The notes beneath the pieces were generated by a model. The model was not told the DNA's origin. It made no database searches and saw nothing but the letters and a program-made list of their open reading frames with translations. Of a DNA stretch of 64,000 nt, positions 1 to 10,376 are shown piece after piece. A program made the position numbers and the translations under genes. Source of the DNA: Coleophoma eucalyptorum (Eukaryota > Ascomycota > Leotiomycetes > Helotiales > Dermateaceae); assembly GCA_026120035.1 (NCBI GenBank), contig JALRME010000001.1, positions 3,175,909 through 3,239,908 on the forward strand, written 5' to 3'. Position 1 is the stretch's first letter. The number at the start of each line of letters is the position of its first letter.

Positions 1-1248
1 CGATGAACTTTCTGGAGATTTCCGTGCAAACTTGACACCAGTTCAAGTTAAGGATTGTGACGGAAGTACAGGGCAGGCTTGGGATATCATCACTAAGGGA
101 AAACATGACGATCAAGCCGGAACAATGCTTGTAGTCAATACCCTTGTAAGTAACCATTTCACAGCTAGGGGTCTCAGCTGACATGGTACCATTAGACTCA
201 AGCATGCATGAACTTTGATCCCCGTCGAGCTGCAGGAAACACGGTGATCATGTTTTCTTGTGGTGGACGAGCTGATGGCGGTATGTGAAACTGTTCTCTC
301 TTTGTTTCAAAACAACACTGATTTCAACCAGGAGGAGCTGTAACCAACTCCCAACTGTTTAATTTCACCGGAGGCTCTGGGCCACTCTCATTCGCACCGT
401 TGAATGCAGCTGGGACTTGCTTGACCGTGACTAGCAACAACGTGCTTGATGAGACGACATGCATCACAGGATCAGCTGGTCAAACATTTACTTTTGGAGG
501 AAGCGTAGCAAATAGCTCGGCCGCCACAACTACAGCTGCAGCCGAAAATACGAGCACGATCGCCGTTGGAGCTGCAGCTACATCGTGCGGCTGCGTTACT
601 ACAACCATGGTAACAGTGACACGCCAGACAGGCACATCCACTACTGCTATTACACAAGCCGCCTCAACGACCGAAGCGGCCTCAACGACAGCAGCTGCTT
701 CTACAACAGCAGCCAACGCTGTCTCACGAGCCGGCAGTGTTCTCAATCCCTCCGCCGCAGCAGAAGCCAACCCACGCGACGACACCGCAACGCGGGCCTT
801 CAGTTCGGTAGCCATCAAATCCTCTTCAGGACAATGCCTCACCATTGACGCTTCCGCTGGAGATTTCCGCGAGAATCTGATCCCCATAACTCTCTCTGCA
901 TGCACTGGTTCTGCTGGCCAGCAGTTTGACTTCATCACTGCTGGAAAGCATAACAATATCGCAAACAGCACGCTCGTCGTTAGTACCTTGACTCAAGGGT
1001 GTCTCAATTTCGATCCCAGACGTGCTGCGGGTGACACGGTGATTATGTTCTCCTGTGGTGGTCGCGCAGATGGCGGCGGTGCAGTGACGAACTCTCAGCT
1101 GTTCCCATTTGCGGGTACGGAAAAGAGTATTATTCTTGCACCTGAAAACGAGAATGGTGCTACTTGCATGGTACAGAATACTGCAACGGGCAAGTTGGAT
1201 AGTGCGGCTTGCAGTGGTGGTTCTGAGCAGGTGTTCACAATTGGTTGA
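1..1248 (+). CDS. Secreted protein with two ricin-B-like lectin modules (5' end missing)
   Basis: Only the 3' part is present; the coding frame enters at base 2. Exons are <1-145, 196-280 and 332-1248, with introns of 50 and 51 nt. The protein contains two copies of one module. Copy 1 runs from the window edge to about base 510, and copy 2 from about 810 to 1245. They are joined by a Thr/Ser/Ala-rich linker (about 510-800). Each copy carries Q-x-W/F motifs (GQAWD, GQQFD, SQLF, EQVF) and the shared strings NFDPRRAAG and VIMFSCGGRADGGG, which suggests a ricin-type beta-trefoil carbohydrate-binding fold. No catalytic domain is visible. A secreted or wall-bound glycan-binding role is inferred. 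Oddly, both introns lie in copy 1 and copy 2 has none at the matching positions. The stop is TGA at 1246-1248. Confidence 0.7.
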
Positions 1249-2414
1249 TGGATCGGATCCCGAAACATGAATGCCATCTGGTAGCGATGGGAAATACTTT
1301 CATGATATGACTGATGAGGTGTATATTACACTTGTATTTCTACTTGTACTTTGGGACTTTTTGATGGTTATTCTTCTTCTAGACTTCTTATACACAAATT
1401 TCATCACACTTTCAACGTAACTGTGAGCTTTTAAAAGCATTATTGCGTATATTTTCTAGTCACTGATATATTTTCTAATATTACCCTTACCACGTGAAGT
1501 TTGTTGAAACATATATGGATCTGCAGCAGAAATCCTGTGGTGATAAGCGGCAGGACTGATGGGAACGAAGATTTCTAATGGGTGATAATATGTATTTTAT
1601 AGTATTCCACAGTTCCTTCTCTAAGAGATGGTAAAGGAACTTCTAAGTACATGGTGTCAGGCTAAGGGTTAGTGTAAAGGCCGGACTGGTGCCATGGGCA
1701 TATTTCGCTTTGGATGAAGGTCCTAGGGCTGGAGAAAAAGTGCTTAAATTAAGCTGAAGTGTGAACTCAAGAGCACAGTCCCAGGAAATGCCAACTAAGA
1801 ATCAGTAACCAAACCCATCTTTCTTGCAACAAGAATAGGTATTGACATATGTTGGTTAAATGCCTTGAGGACTCTAGAAGTCCTGACCGTGTCTAGGGAA
1901 ATATGACTCAATTCACCTCGTTCTTGAGAGATAGAGCTATGAAATTTCCTGCTGGACAGCGGACGCTACAAGGTTCGTTCCTTGCCCCGACTTGAGTCTA
2001 TATCCTCGCTTCGTCGCTTAGCACCATGATTTTCAAAGGGCCGCCCTATGAGCTAACAAGACCGCAGCCATGCCTATTTTCTTACAGAGTATTACAGCAT
2101 GAATAAATGGTATGGAACTATCCATAAATCTGCCATTTAGAGTCGATGGGCTATGCTAGTCTTTGCGCGCCGTACTTTTGGGAGTTTGAAATTGACAGTA
2201 GCCAGTCTATCCATGTAGTTTAGCAGTCCCTTTTCACAATGGTTTTAAGATTAAACTTTCGTACTCGTGAGAATTAAATATTTCGTCACATATAGCTCTT
2301 CTCTTGTTTGATGCACATTTCGTGATCCTGAACGAGAAGTATTCAACAGAACATATCGAGGACAGAACATAACTCAAGCTCCACTCGTCACACTTTTCTG
2401 CTCTTGTGTACAGG
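1249..2414. other. Intergenic, no gene seen
   Basis: This 1.17 kb is AT-rich and has no convincing reading frame. The first part is T-rich and probably holds the 3' UTR of the lectin-like gene; the last part is the presumed promoter of the next gene. No repeat or RNA gene was recognised. Confidence 0.5.
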
Positions 2415-3746
2415 ATGCAATATAATCATCAAAAGATGGAAATCTCAAAGATTATACACTCTCCGGAAGAAGAAGGAGATGGAATCGAATACACTTCTGT
2501 ACGGTATCATACCGCCAAACGATTCGCAGGCAGCACTTGCCTTGAAGCTATCCCTATGCCTGAGAACGACGTCTCATCCGACAACTGGAAGTTAAATAAA
2601 GGCGGTAAATCACCTATCCTGTAAGTTTCTATGGCACTTTTAATCCTTCTAGCCACAATATCTAACGGCTTTCTTCCTTTTAGTAATATGAATTCAGACC
2701 TGGACTGGCATGGAAAGTACTGGTGGGCAGAGCATCCTGCAACAACAGAGGCCGGCCAACTTGCTGGTAGCACCAGAGCTCCAAGACATCCAATGCAGCA
2801 ATATAATAAGCTGTATCTAGCTGCTAGTGGAGAGAAGCAGCAAATTGCTCGACGACCTGCTAATCAATATCGTGATCAAACCCCTTTTCAGCTGGTTGGC
2901 GATTATCTAAGCCAACAATGGAGCCGAAACCAACAGCCATATGGCCAAATCAATGGCGCATATCAGATGGGGGTTTATCCAGAAGGTCGAGATTACCAGG
3001 GGCACAATCTAGCCACCGTATCTTGCCCAAGGGCACGATTTCCTCAAAATGGAACCATAAGCTTTGCACAAACTCGGGCACCACCACCACATGCCTTCCA
3101 AGGACCTGTCACAGGTTTTAGAGCTGCTCCTGCCTTCCGAAGCAAACGTCTCCAAGATCCCATGCCCACACCCAACATAGTAGCTCAAAGAAGATTCCGC
3201 ACGCCAGAACCACCATGGGGGTATATTCCACCGCGAATTCCACCACCACCACCAAGGGCATCTTCAAACCAAGCGCAAAGCACAGCCACTAAGCCATGGT
3301 CCTCACCCTCTCTCACTTTCTACATCCCGCAACCCATCGCTCGGCCACCGGCATCCTCGAAGATGATCCAGACCGACCCGACAAAGCCAACTTCCGGGGC
3401 ACCCTCGTCGAATTCCAGCAGCACGAGGAACCAAATCGTCCACGCAAAATCTTCTGCAAGGCTAGAAAGAGACCAGGATCTTGTCGTGCTTGCAGGTAAG
3501 CACAACCAACTCCGGGCTAGAATAGAGGAGTGTGAGGTGTATATGGATGACTTCGGGCAGCGACTTAGCGATGCATTGCTCAAGTCTATCTCCGAGCAGG
3601 TGGAGCAGTTAAAGAACAAGTTGAATGGCGTGGAGGAGATGATGAGGAAAGAAGTGCTCCGGCGCAAGCACTTGGGGTTGGGGCTTGGGAGTGTTATGGT
3701 GATGTTTGATTGGCTTGTGGAGGAGGCTTGGGAGCGGGAGGAGTAG
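2415..3746 (+). CDS. Orphan Pro/Gln-rich protein with C-terminal coiled coil
   Basis: Two exons, 2415-2620 and 2684-3746, are joined by a 63-nt intron (donor GTAAGT, acceptor TTTTAG) and give 422 residues. The ATG at 2415 is the first in frame. I do not recognise a family. The N-terminal two thirds are of low complexity, rich in Pro, Gln, Arg and Ser, with short poly-Pro stretches (IPPRIPPPPPRASS) and no membrane segment or signal peptide. The last 120 residues contain a heptad-like helix (LVVLAGKHNQLRARIEECE and on through VEQLKNKLNGVEEMM), likely a coiled coil. The protein ends in acidic WLVEEAWEREE. It could be a scaffold or RNA-associated protein, but that is a guess. The neighbours give no clue. 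Confidence 0.6.
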
Positions 3747-4106
3747 GCTGGGATTGTGTGAGCGAGGAGAAGGGTATGCTTTGTCTTTTAGAATCTGAGA
3801 GGTGTTTAGTGCAGCTATGTTAATGACTACCTCTTTTCGACATTGAGACTAAGATTTATGCGGGAATATGAGTGGCCTTAGAATGACAGATTTCGATGAA
3901 GTAAAGTAGAAGATACATAATGAGACTAGAGAATTTTGAATAGCCTCAAGGTAACAACAGCATACTTGGTGATCAAATGGGAGAAAGTGGACACATGTCT
4001 GTTTCGGTTGCTACAAAATATGTAACAAGGACAGCATCGACAAATATATGTATGCACCCATCTACAAAATTCTATCACACCCAAATTACTTTTGACATTC
4101 ATACGT
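3747..4106. other. Convergent intergenic region
   Basis: This 360-bp gap lies between two convergent genes and presumably contains both 3' UTRs. I see no other element. Confidence 0.5.
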
Positions 4107-6575
4107 TCATTCCCTGGCCATGCTCCTCGCCCTCTTCCGGTCCTCCTTACTTAGAATCCAAACCATGCCTTCATCTTCATCATCTTCGTCCTCCTCATTC
4201 AAAGCATCCCATTCCTCCTCATCCATATTGACCACCATGGCAATCTGCAAGACCCGACTGAACATATCACGAAGACCATAATTGCCACCTCGAGAGATTA
4301 CACCCACGATTCCTGAGAAGTCTCTTTCCATTCTGGTTGCACCTATGGCATTGACAACCTTGAAGCTCCAGACTCGCTTCTCAAGCACACGGGCAAGGTA
4401 CTTGGCCGTTGACTCAAGTAGAGAGGCGAAGCAACGAGGCGTCATGAGCCGTTGAATAGGCTTCATCAGTGCATCCCATGAGTACTCGAAGCGGTTCTTC
4501 ACAAGGTCCATGAATGCCTCCATAGGATCGTCATCTGTATCATTGTTCTGTGCAACAATGTCATTGAGTTCCTCCGTGGTAAGCGCATAGTCTACGTCCC
4601 GGAACGTGTCACTTAGGACAGGACGTAGTCGAGGTTTAATGACTTGATTGAACATGACGTGAAGGCCATCATTCAGTAGCTCAGAAGTCTTTGACGAAAA
4701 TGTTGTTTTGAGGGATTCGAGCGCATTTTGAACAAACACAGCATCACGATCGAATGGAAAGACATCCTGGAGTGATTGAGAACCGCCATTTGTTTGCTCA
4801 GTTGGAGAATCTAAGCGGGATGACACGATTCGAGCGATGTAGTCATTTGCGACGTCAAGACTGTTGATAAGCACAATGAAGCCAATAATCTTGTCTTCCG
4901 GAGGAAAGCCACCTTGAATGACAGGCTTAGGGTAGGTTTCATCACGCATCTTCCGTTGAATCATTCCGATGAAGTCAGACCCTAGCACTCGCCCTATTGT
5001 GGGAAGAACAGATGCAATAACATCTCGCTGAGATGTTGAAATAGATCGTTGGAGTACAGTATTGACAATGTACATCACATCATCAACGGCCGAAATAATG
5101 TAAGGAGCATTGCCGTCGATGTGTTTGGAATTGTTAAGTGATAGGCCGGTAGGAGACTCGTCAAGTTGGAAAGCTTTCTCCACTGATCTACGAAAGAAGA
5201 AGGTTGTCATGATATTGAATGGCGTTGTCAATCGTGCAGAGACTTTACGACTAAGGGCTGACTTGACTAGAAGATCTGGCATGACCAGGGGATGTTCTGG
5301 ATCAATTTCAGAATCCTGCCTTGACATCAGAGCTTGATCAGAAACATGATTAGGAATCAAACTCACCCTGCATTTGCCGCCTAAGAAGCGCGTATACAAT
5401 GACCAGCGCCCCAACATTACTGCTGTCTCACTCAAGAGACCATCAATCTCTTTCATGTCAACGCCTTCGTCCTCGCTCATTCGCCCATTGGAGCTGCTTC
5501 CTACAGCCGGCGAGCCCATCCTTGGAGTGTTCATACCCCTCTTATCTGCCAGAAAGCTTTGCACCAAGAAAGAGAATGGATAACTTTTCACATCCGTAAG
5601 TCTTCGATCCACAGTTCTCTCGTCTCCCCACGTATCAAGTATTATACCGCCCTGAACATCGGCTTCCATCTGTAGTCTTTCGATGACTTTCACCATCTTG
5701 CCTGCACCATAGTGCCTTTCAACAAGACCGCCATGTCCCTCTACAATCTGAGCAATATGCTCGAATAGCCTTGTGAGCGCATTTGCATAGAAGAAACCCT
5801 CCTTTCCACCTCTTCCTCCAGTGCCTTCCTTCAAATTATTTCGTGCTCTTCCAGCAACGCCTTGACAGACGTATCTACCGTAAACATCTAACCCAACATC
5901 CTGGCGCCCAATTAATGGAAAGAGCTTGAAGAATCTAGTGACTCTAACACCATCCCCTTCACTGGCAGCTTTCTCGAATTCTCTCAGGAATAAACCACAC
6001 AAGCTCTCTTTGGCGCTTTCCAATGTCTGCGCAGGACTATCTGGAACTTCCACGCTGGGGACAATTCGTGCTGCAAAGGGTCCTTCCACAATTGACTTCG
6101 AGATCTTGGACGCTCGCGCGATATACCCCGCAGCAGCTTCCCAGTCCTGAGGAGCGCCCATAGACCCCACTACACCTTGCACGCATGCTTTCAACTCCGC
6201 AACACTATCCACAACTCCCAATGTTTCCTCTACTCGTTTCTTCTCGAGGTCGAGCTCCTTGACGGCGGAAGAAAGTGACGCGGCGGTGGATGCAGTCGAG
6301 TCGAGCATGGAATTGGAGATGGTGCGCGTAGCAATGGCTTGCGTGCCCAAATGAGCGCGTAGCAAGTCAAGACGCCCAAGTTCACGGGACAGGTCTGCTT
6401 GTGAGCTGAGCAATGATTGCAAGCGGCTCGTTATTCTTGAATCGCGGCTGTGTAAGGCTGCGAGAGATGCTCGGATGGAAGCTAGGGAGGAAGCTTCATA
6501 GATTGAGGGGCCAGCGGCCTCCTCGGAAGATGGTTGTAAAGCTGATGTGCCATTTTGGAGGCCGTTGGAAGGCAT
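4107..6575 (-). CDS. COG4: Conserved oligomeric Golgi complex subunit 4
   Basis: An uninterrupted frame of 822 residues. It encodes the lobe-A subunit of the COG tether, which captures intra-Golgi retrograde vesicles and interacts with SNAREs and Rab GTPases at the Golgi membrane. The N-terminal 20-120 residues form a coiled coil typical of COG4 (SIRASLAALHSRDSRITSRL and on through VKELDLEKKRVEETLG). The middle and C-terminal parts match the COG4 domain, including a region with ETYPKPVIQGGFPPEDKI followed by FIVLINSLDVANDYI. Length is close to the human protein (about 785). There is no signal peptide or membrane segment, as expected for a peripheral membrane protein. The C-terminus is acidic (DEEEWDALNEEDEDDEDEG). 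The start at 6575 was chosen as the first ATG of the frame. Confidence 0.92.
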   Translation of the reverse strand: MPSNGLQNGTSALQPSSEEAAGPSIYEASSLASIRASLAALHSRDSRITSRLQSLLSSQADLSRELGRLDLLRAHLGTQAIATRTISNSMLDSTASTAASLSSAVKELDLEKKRVEETLGVVDSVAELKACVQGVVGSMGAPQDWEAAAGYIARASKISKSIVEGPFAARIVPSVEVPDSPAQTLESAKESLCGLFLREFEKAASEGDGVRVTRFFKLFPLIGRQDVGLDVYGRYVCQGVAGRARNNLKEGTGGRGGKEGFFYANALTRLFEHIAQIVEGHGGLVERHYGAGKMVKVIERLQMEADVQGGIILDTWGDERTVDRRLTDVKSYPFSFLVQSFLADKRGMNTPRMGSPAVGSSSNGRMSEDEGVDMKEIDGLLSETAVMLGRWSLYTRFLGGKCRVSLIPNHVSDQALMSRQDSEIDPEHPLVMPDLLVKSALSRKVSARLTTPFNIMTTFFFRRSVEKAFQLDESPTGLSLNNSKHIDGNAPYIISAVDDVMYIVNTVLQRSISTSQRDVIASVLPTIGRVLGSDFIGMIQRKMRDETYPKPVIQGGFPPEDKIIGFIVLINSLDVANDYIARIVSSRLDSPTEQTNGGSQSLQDVFPFDRDAVFVQNALESLKTTFSSKTSELLNDGLHVMFNQVIKPRLRPVLSDTFRDVDYALTTEELNDIVAQNNDTDDDPMEAFMDLVKNRFEYSWDALMKPIQRLMTPRCFASLLESTAKYLARVLEKRVWSFKVVNAIGATRMERDFSGIVGVISRGGNYGLRDMFSRVLQIAMVVNMDEEEWDALNEEDEDDEDEGMVWILSKEDRKRARSMARE

Positions 6576-7069
6576 TGGGCGGGGTTCGTCATGGGTGGTC
6601 TGGACAGGAAGGTCGTGGTAGCTAGGTATGAGGATATATTTGGTTTAGGTGTCTTTGTTAAGCGAGAATTTATATGCGACCAACTCTTGATTTCGTCGCG
6701 CCAGCTGGACATTAGCTCTGTAATAAACAGGAACTTCTTAAGACAATTCAGTCAGACATTTTTATTGGATTAAGGGACAACCACAGAGAATGTATCGTCC
6801 AGTATCAAAGCCAGAAGAGGATAAAAGCAGTAGTAACAGTATATTAAATCATCAGGATACTCAATGGATTATTCATAACATTGATACTACATGAAACTCA
6901 GAACAACACAGGTCTCCAGCGAATTTTATCAAACGCCTCCTCCCAACGCCCCCCTGAACCTGTTGGATCCATAATAACGCCTAGCTCTAGACGAAATGCT
7001 ACTTTTTACAAGAAAGTATAATGCTTCGCTGCGTCCATCGCATAATGAAAAAAAGGATTAGCCACCCCT
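6576..7069. other. Intergenic between COG4 and RAD21
   Basis: 494 bp between two minus-strand genes. It should hold the COG4 promoter and the RAD21 3' UTR. No other feature was recognised. Confidence 0.5.
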
Positions 7070-9013
7070 TCATGCAGCTACCGCCACTACTGGTGCTGTC
7101 TCTAGACCAGCGTTTGCCTCTTCTGCAATCTCACCTCCTGCTTCTCGTTCTGCCCAGTCACCCCACAGACCTCTCTTGCCGCGTACTCTTATTGGGCCAC
7201 CCAATACGCCTTCTGGTTGTTCAATCTTGACGGCGTCCTTTGTAGCAAGAACAAGAACCTCAAAGAACATCTTAGTGGCATCGGCTCTGCTTGTGGTCGC
7301 CTCTGGGAGCAGATCTTGGAAAAGAACACTTGCTTGCTTTCGCTTGACTGGGCTATGTTCAGCCTCAGCACCAAATTGGTCTCGTAGTAAATGCACAGCA
7401 TGTTTGGTGCCCAGTGAAATAGGACCATTGTCAGCAGGGTGCACAAGAGGTGCCGTAGTTTCGTCGAAATTAGCTGCTGGAGAAGCCGCGCTTTCCATAT
7501 GTCCATCGTCGTCTTCCATGCGGCTAAAGCCTTCACCTCCTGGAACCTCGATAACTGTGCCGTCAGCTGCAACCACTGTCTCATCCATTCCAAGACCAGC
7601 ATCGCCAAGAACAGGTAGTTCACTTTGCTCCTCCTCAATCTCGAGTCTTGGTGTTTTTCTGGAAGCCTCTTCCGCACCACTCTCCATATCCGCAATGCCA
7701 CTGTCGCGTTTGCGCTTCAAGTCTCCCGTTCTCCGTACTGAATCCAGTGAAAGCATACCCCTCAGCTCTGGAGCCCATCCTAGACTCCTGCCTTCGCCCA
7801 TGATGTTGGAAACAAAACCACCGTTCTTCTGCATTTCCATAAGAGCCAGCAATTCAGGATCACGTGGAAGGAACGAGAGAGGCTGTAGAATCTTCTCCCG
7901 GTTTTGTTGTTGCTCCTTAATGAGCCGGCTAGAGATGACGGTTTCATTATCCGCTTTTAGGACCTTGCGTGCGCGTTGTGCTGGTCGTCGGTGAATTGAC
8001 TGCTCAGTCTCGTCAATTTGTTCGTAAATCGAAGCATCTTGCTCCCGTTGATGCTCTGCAATAATGGTCTCGTCAACATCAGATAATGGGGATTCTGAAA
8101 CCCTTTCGCGCCCAAGAGGGGCAGCGGAGGGAATTGCAGACATATTTGGCTGTTCTCCAATATTGAACATTTCAACGTCTCCATCGTCTTGCATATGGAA
8201 CCCGTCATCGTCGTTGCCGAAGTTAAAGTTGATGGATGGCTCATTGTCTCCCAAATCGACCTCCTTGCTTGGAATCTGGATATCCATTTCACTCAATAAG
8301 TCTTCCTCTACTTCTCTAGCAGCAGGAGCGTCACGACCAAATTCTATGCTTTCATCGCCTTTGCCTGGAGCCATATCAAAGTCCAAACCAAAGTCGAGTC
8401 CTAAATCCAAATCATCCATAGGTTCCAATGCAAGTTCTTCGTCGACATTCCGCGTCTCCATACTGTTCTGGAGGAATTGGCTAGCATTAAAGTCATCCTG
8501 TAGGTTGATATCACGACTTCCGGAGCGGCGTTTTCTGTTATTACTATCGTCTTCCATCTGAGAAAGCAAAAATGACGCGTCGGGCATAGGAGGCATTTCC
8601 AAGTTGTCTCCCTCGGTCAAAACATCGGGCAAGATAAGCGCATCTCTGGAAGGCATGTGCAGTCCAGTTGGCATGTCATTGTTTCCTGAAAGTCTGAATG
8701 CCTAGAAAGATTTAGTAACAGCTTCTGAAAGACTCTTGAGGGATCATACCATCTTGATCTTCATAAGCGCCTCGTTGCAGTCATCCAACAGATACCTAGC
8801 CTTTCTACTATAGATTCTCACGACTCCTAGCAACAGCTGTCCACTGAGACGCAATGCCATTGGAGCTTGGTTTGGTGTAATGATGGCATCAACGCTGTCC
8901 TTAACATTTGATTGCAAAATATGTGTTTTTGACAACTTCCGCTCAAGGTTTGCAGACAGCCAGACCCGCGCCAACGGGCCAGTCTTCTGCAACAAGGTTT
9001 CCGAATAAAACAT
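7070..9013 (-). CDS. RAD21: Cohesin kleisin subunit RAD21/SCC1
   Basis: Exons 9013-8750 and 8701-7070 are joined by a 48-nt intron (GTATGA...CTAG) and give 631 residues. The N-terminal Rad21/Rec8 domain is plain: MFYSETLLQKTGPLARVWLS, the HILQSNV segment, then ALRLSGQLLLGVVRIYSRKA and LMKIKMAFR, which crosses the splice site. The C-terminal winged helix that binds SMC1 is at about 565-615 (FEVLVLATKDAVKIEQ). The middle is acidic and disordered. The string SIEFGR at about residues 206-211 fits the separase consensus S-x-E-x-G-R, so cleavage at anaphase is likely. The kleisin closes the SMC1-SMC3 ring for sister-chromatid cohesion. The mitotic rather than meiotic (Rec8) identity is inferred from the overall sequence. 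Confidence 0.93.
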
Positions 9014-9128
9014 CGTGGGCTACTGATAGCAATATGTGGTGTGGGAGTTATGAGTCTATAGACATACGTCGCTCTTGGTGGTGCAGATAAACAGGCTTCG
9101 TACTGGAGCGCGTTTGTTGTTTACGCTT

Positions 9129-9192
9129 GGTCGCGTCGCTTCTTCGAGTATTGCGCCTCCGCGCTGATGATGATACTGATAGGTCGCGTCGC
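9129..9192 (-). promoter_or_regulatory. Two direct copies of an MCB-like element upstream of RAD21
   Basis: The 11-mer GCGACGCGACC (minus strand) occurs at 9139-9129 and again at 9192-9182, 53 bp apart and 116-179 bp upstream of the RAD21 ATG. Each contains GACGCG, close to the MBF/MCB box ACGCGT that drives G1/S genes in yeasts. Control by MBF is inferred. Confidence 0.4.
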
Positions 9193-10376
9193 AAGTATCA
9201 ACCCAAGATGATACAGCGATTGCAGCAATGGAGGAGCCAAGGTTGATGTTGTTGTGTGGGTTGCGACAATGAGGTCGTGGTTGAGGGGGGATGGGCAGCT
9301 TCCTTCCCAGCCTCCGGTAAATTTAAAAGAGTGGCGTTAGAAATGTAAATCACGTGCTTGGTACAACTTGCTCCAGGTTGTGGTGTTCTCTTTACCGTAA
9401 AAGATCCTACAGCAGGCATGAACTATTAAACTCTTTTCAGTAGAACGACGTTCTTCCTTTATATTTTATTATTGAAGAGTCTTTCTTGAGCTTAGAATGC
9501 AGAGACCACCGCCGATAGAGTCTCAAACTGCAACCGCTTCACTAATCTCCATGCACCTTAAAAGAAGAAACAAGGCGTGCTTTGAGGTTTAAGTTGAACA
9601 ATGGAGGCGTTCATAGAAAACTAAGCGGAGCTATATTTGAGTTCCAATTAGTATTAAACCCCAGGGAGCCTTCGGATGGTTAACGAAAGCTGTAACTCTA
9701 GATTATAGAATCGTGGCAGGAAATACCAACTTAGTAGTTACTTGTCTTGACTGCTGCTACGAGGGTTAGCGAGCCGGAATGCAGTGGGCACTGACAATCT
9801 GAAGCCGTTGTTTTCCCTAAAACACAGCAACTAAAGTATTTCCATGGCTTACCCGTAGCTCTTGACTACTGCTCGGCATGGCGCACATCATATTGCTATT
9901 GTATCAGCGATATCGACTGCCTCGACTGCATGCGGCTGCATGCTACTGTAGGTGATGTGGAGAGCAAGAAGCGACAATCGAGCTCTGGGAGCTTACCATG
10001 TTCGGTAAACAGGGGTTGTCGTTGTCTCCCGGATGAAACTCAATATCAAGTTCCACGTACTTCGTTCGTATGGGCCCAGAGTCGATTTGCGCTTGCACCC
10101 TGCTTCCTCGCCCAATGCGACCCTTCGATTTCTAGTCGTACATGTAATCTCAATTCCTCTCTCCAGAATCCTTACTTCACCAGCCCATTTCTTTTTTTAT
10201 TTGGTTTGTCCATAACGTCAGCACCCACATCCTTTGAAGCTCCTTTATACTTCGATCCCAATCCACTTCGACTCTCGCATGCCTCAGCGATAGAAACTAC
10301 GCACACGACAGCGCTCCCGCTGCTCGTTGTATCTTAGCCACGAGACTTGCAGGAAAGAAGTGGACATATATAGCAC
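9193..10376. other. Divergent intergenic region RAD21/PMR1
   Basis: About 1.2 kb with no supported gene. A CACGTG hexamer occurs at about 9352. The 300 bp before the PMR1-type ATG is pyrimidine-rich, as is common in fungal promoters. Several short open frames here lack introns, motifs or protein-like composition. Confidence 0.5.

Noticed and set aside
480..971. 163-codon minus-strand frame opposite the lectin-like gene
   Set aside because: It mirrors the low-complexity Thr/Ala linker of the plus-strand gene, which has the repeated domain and splice evidence.
7176..7994. 272-codon plus-strand frame opposite RAD21
   Set aside because: Ser-rich antisense reading with no family features.
9930..10337. 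135-codon frame upstream of the PMR1-type ATG
   Set aside because: Lies in a pyrimidine-rich promoter; composition is that of random CT-rich sequence.
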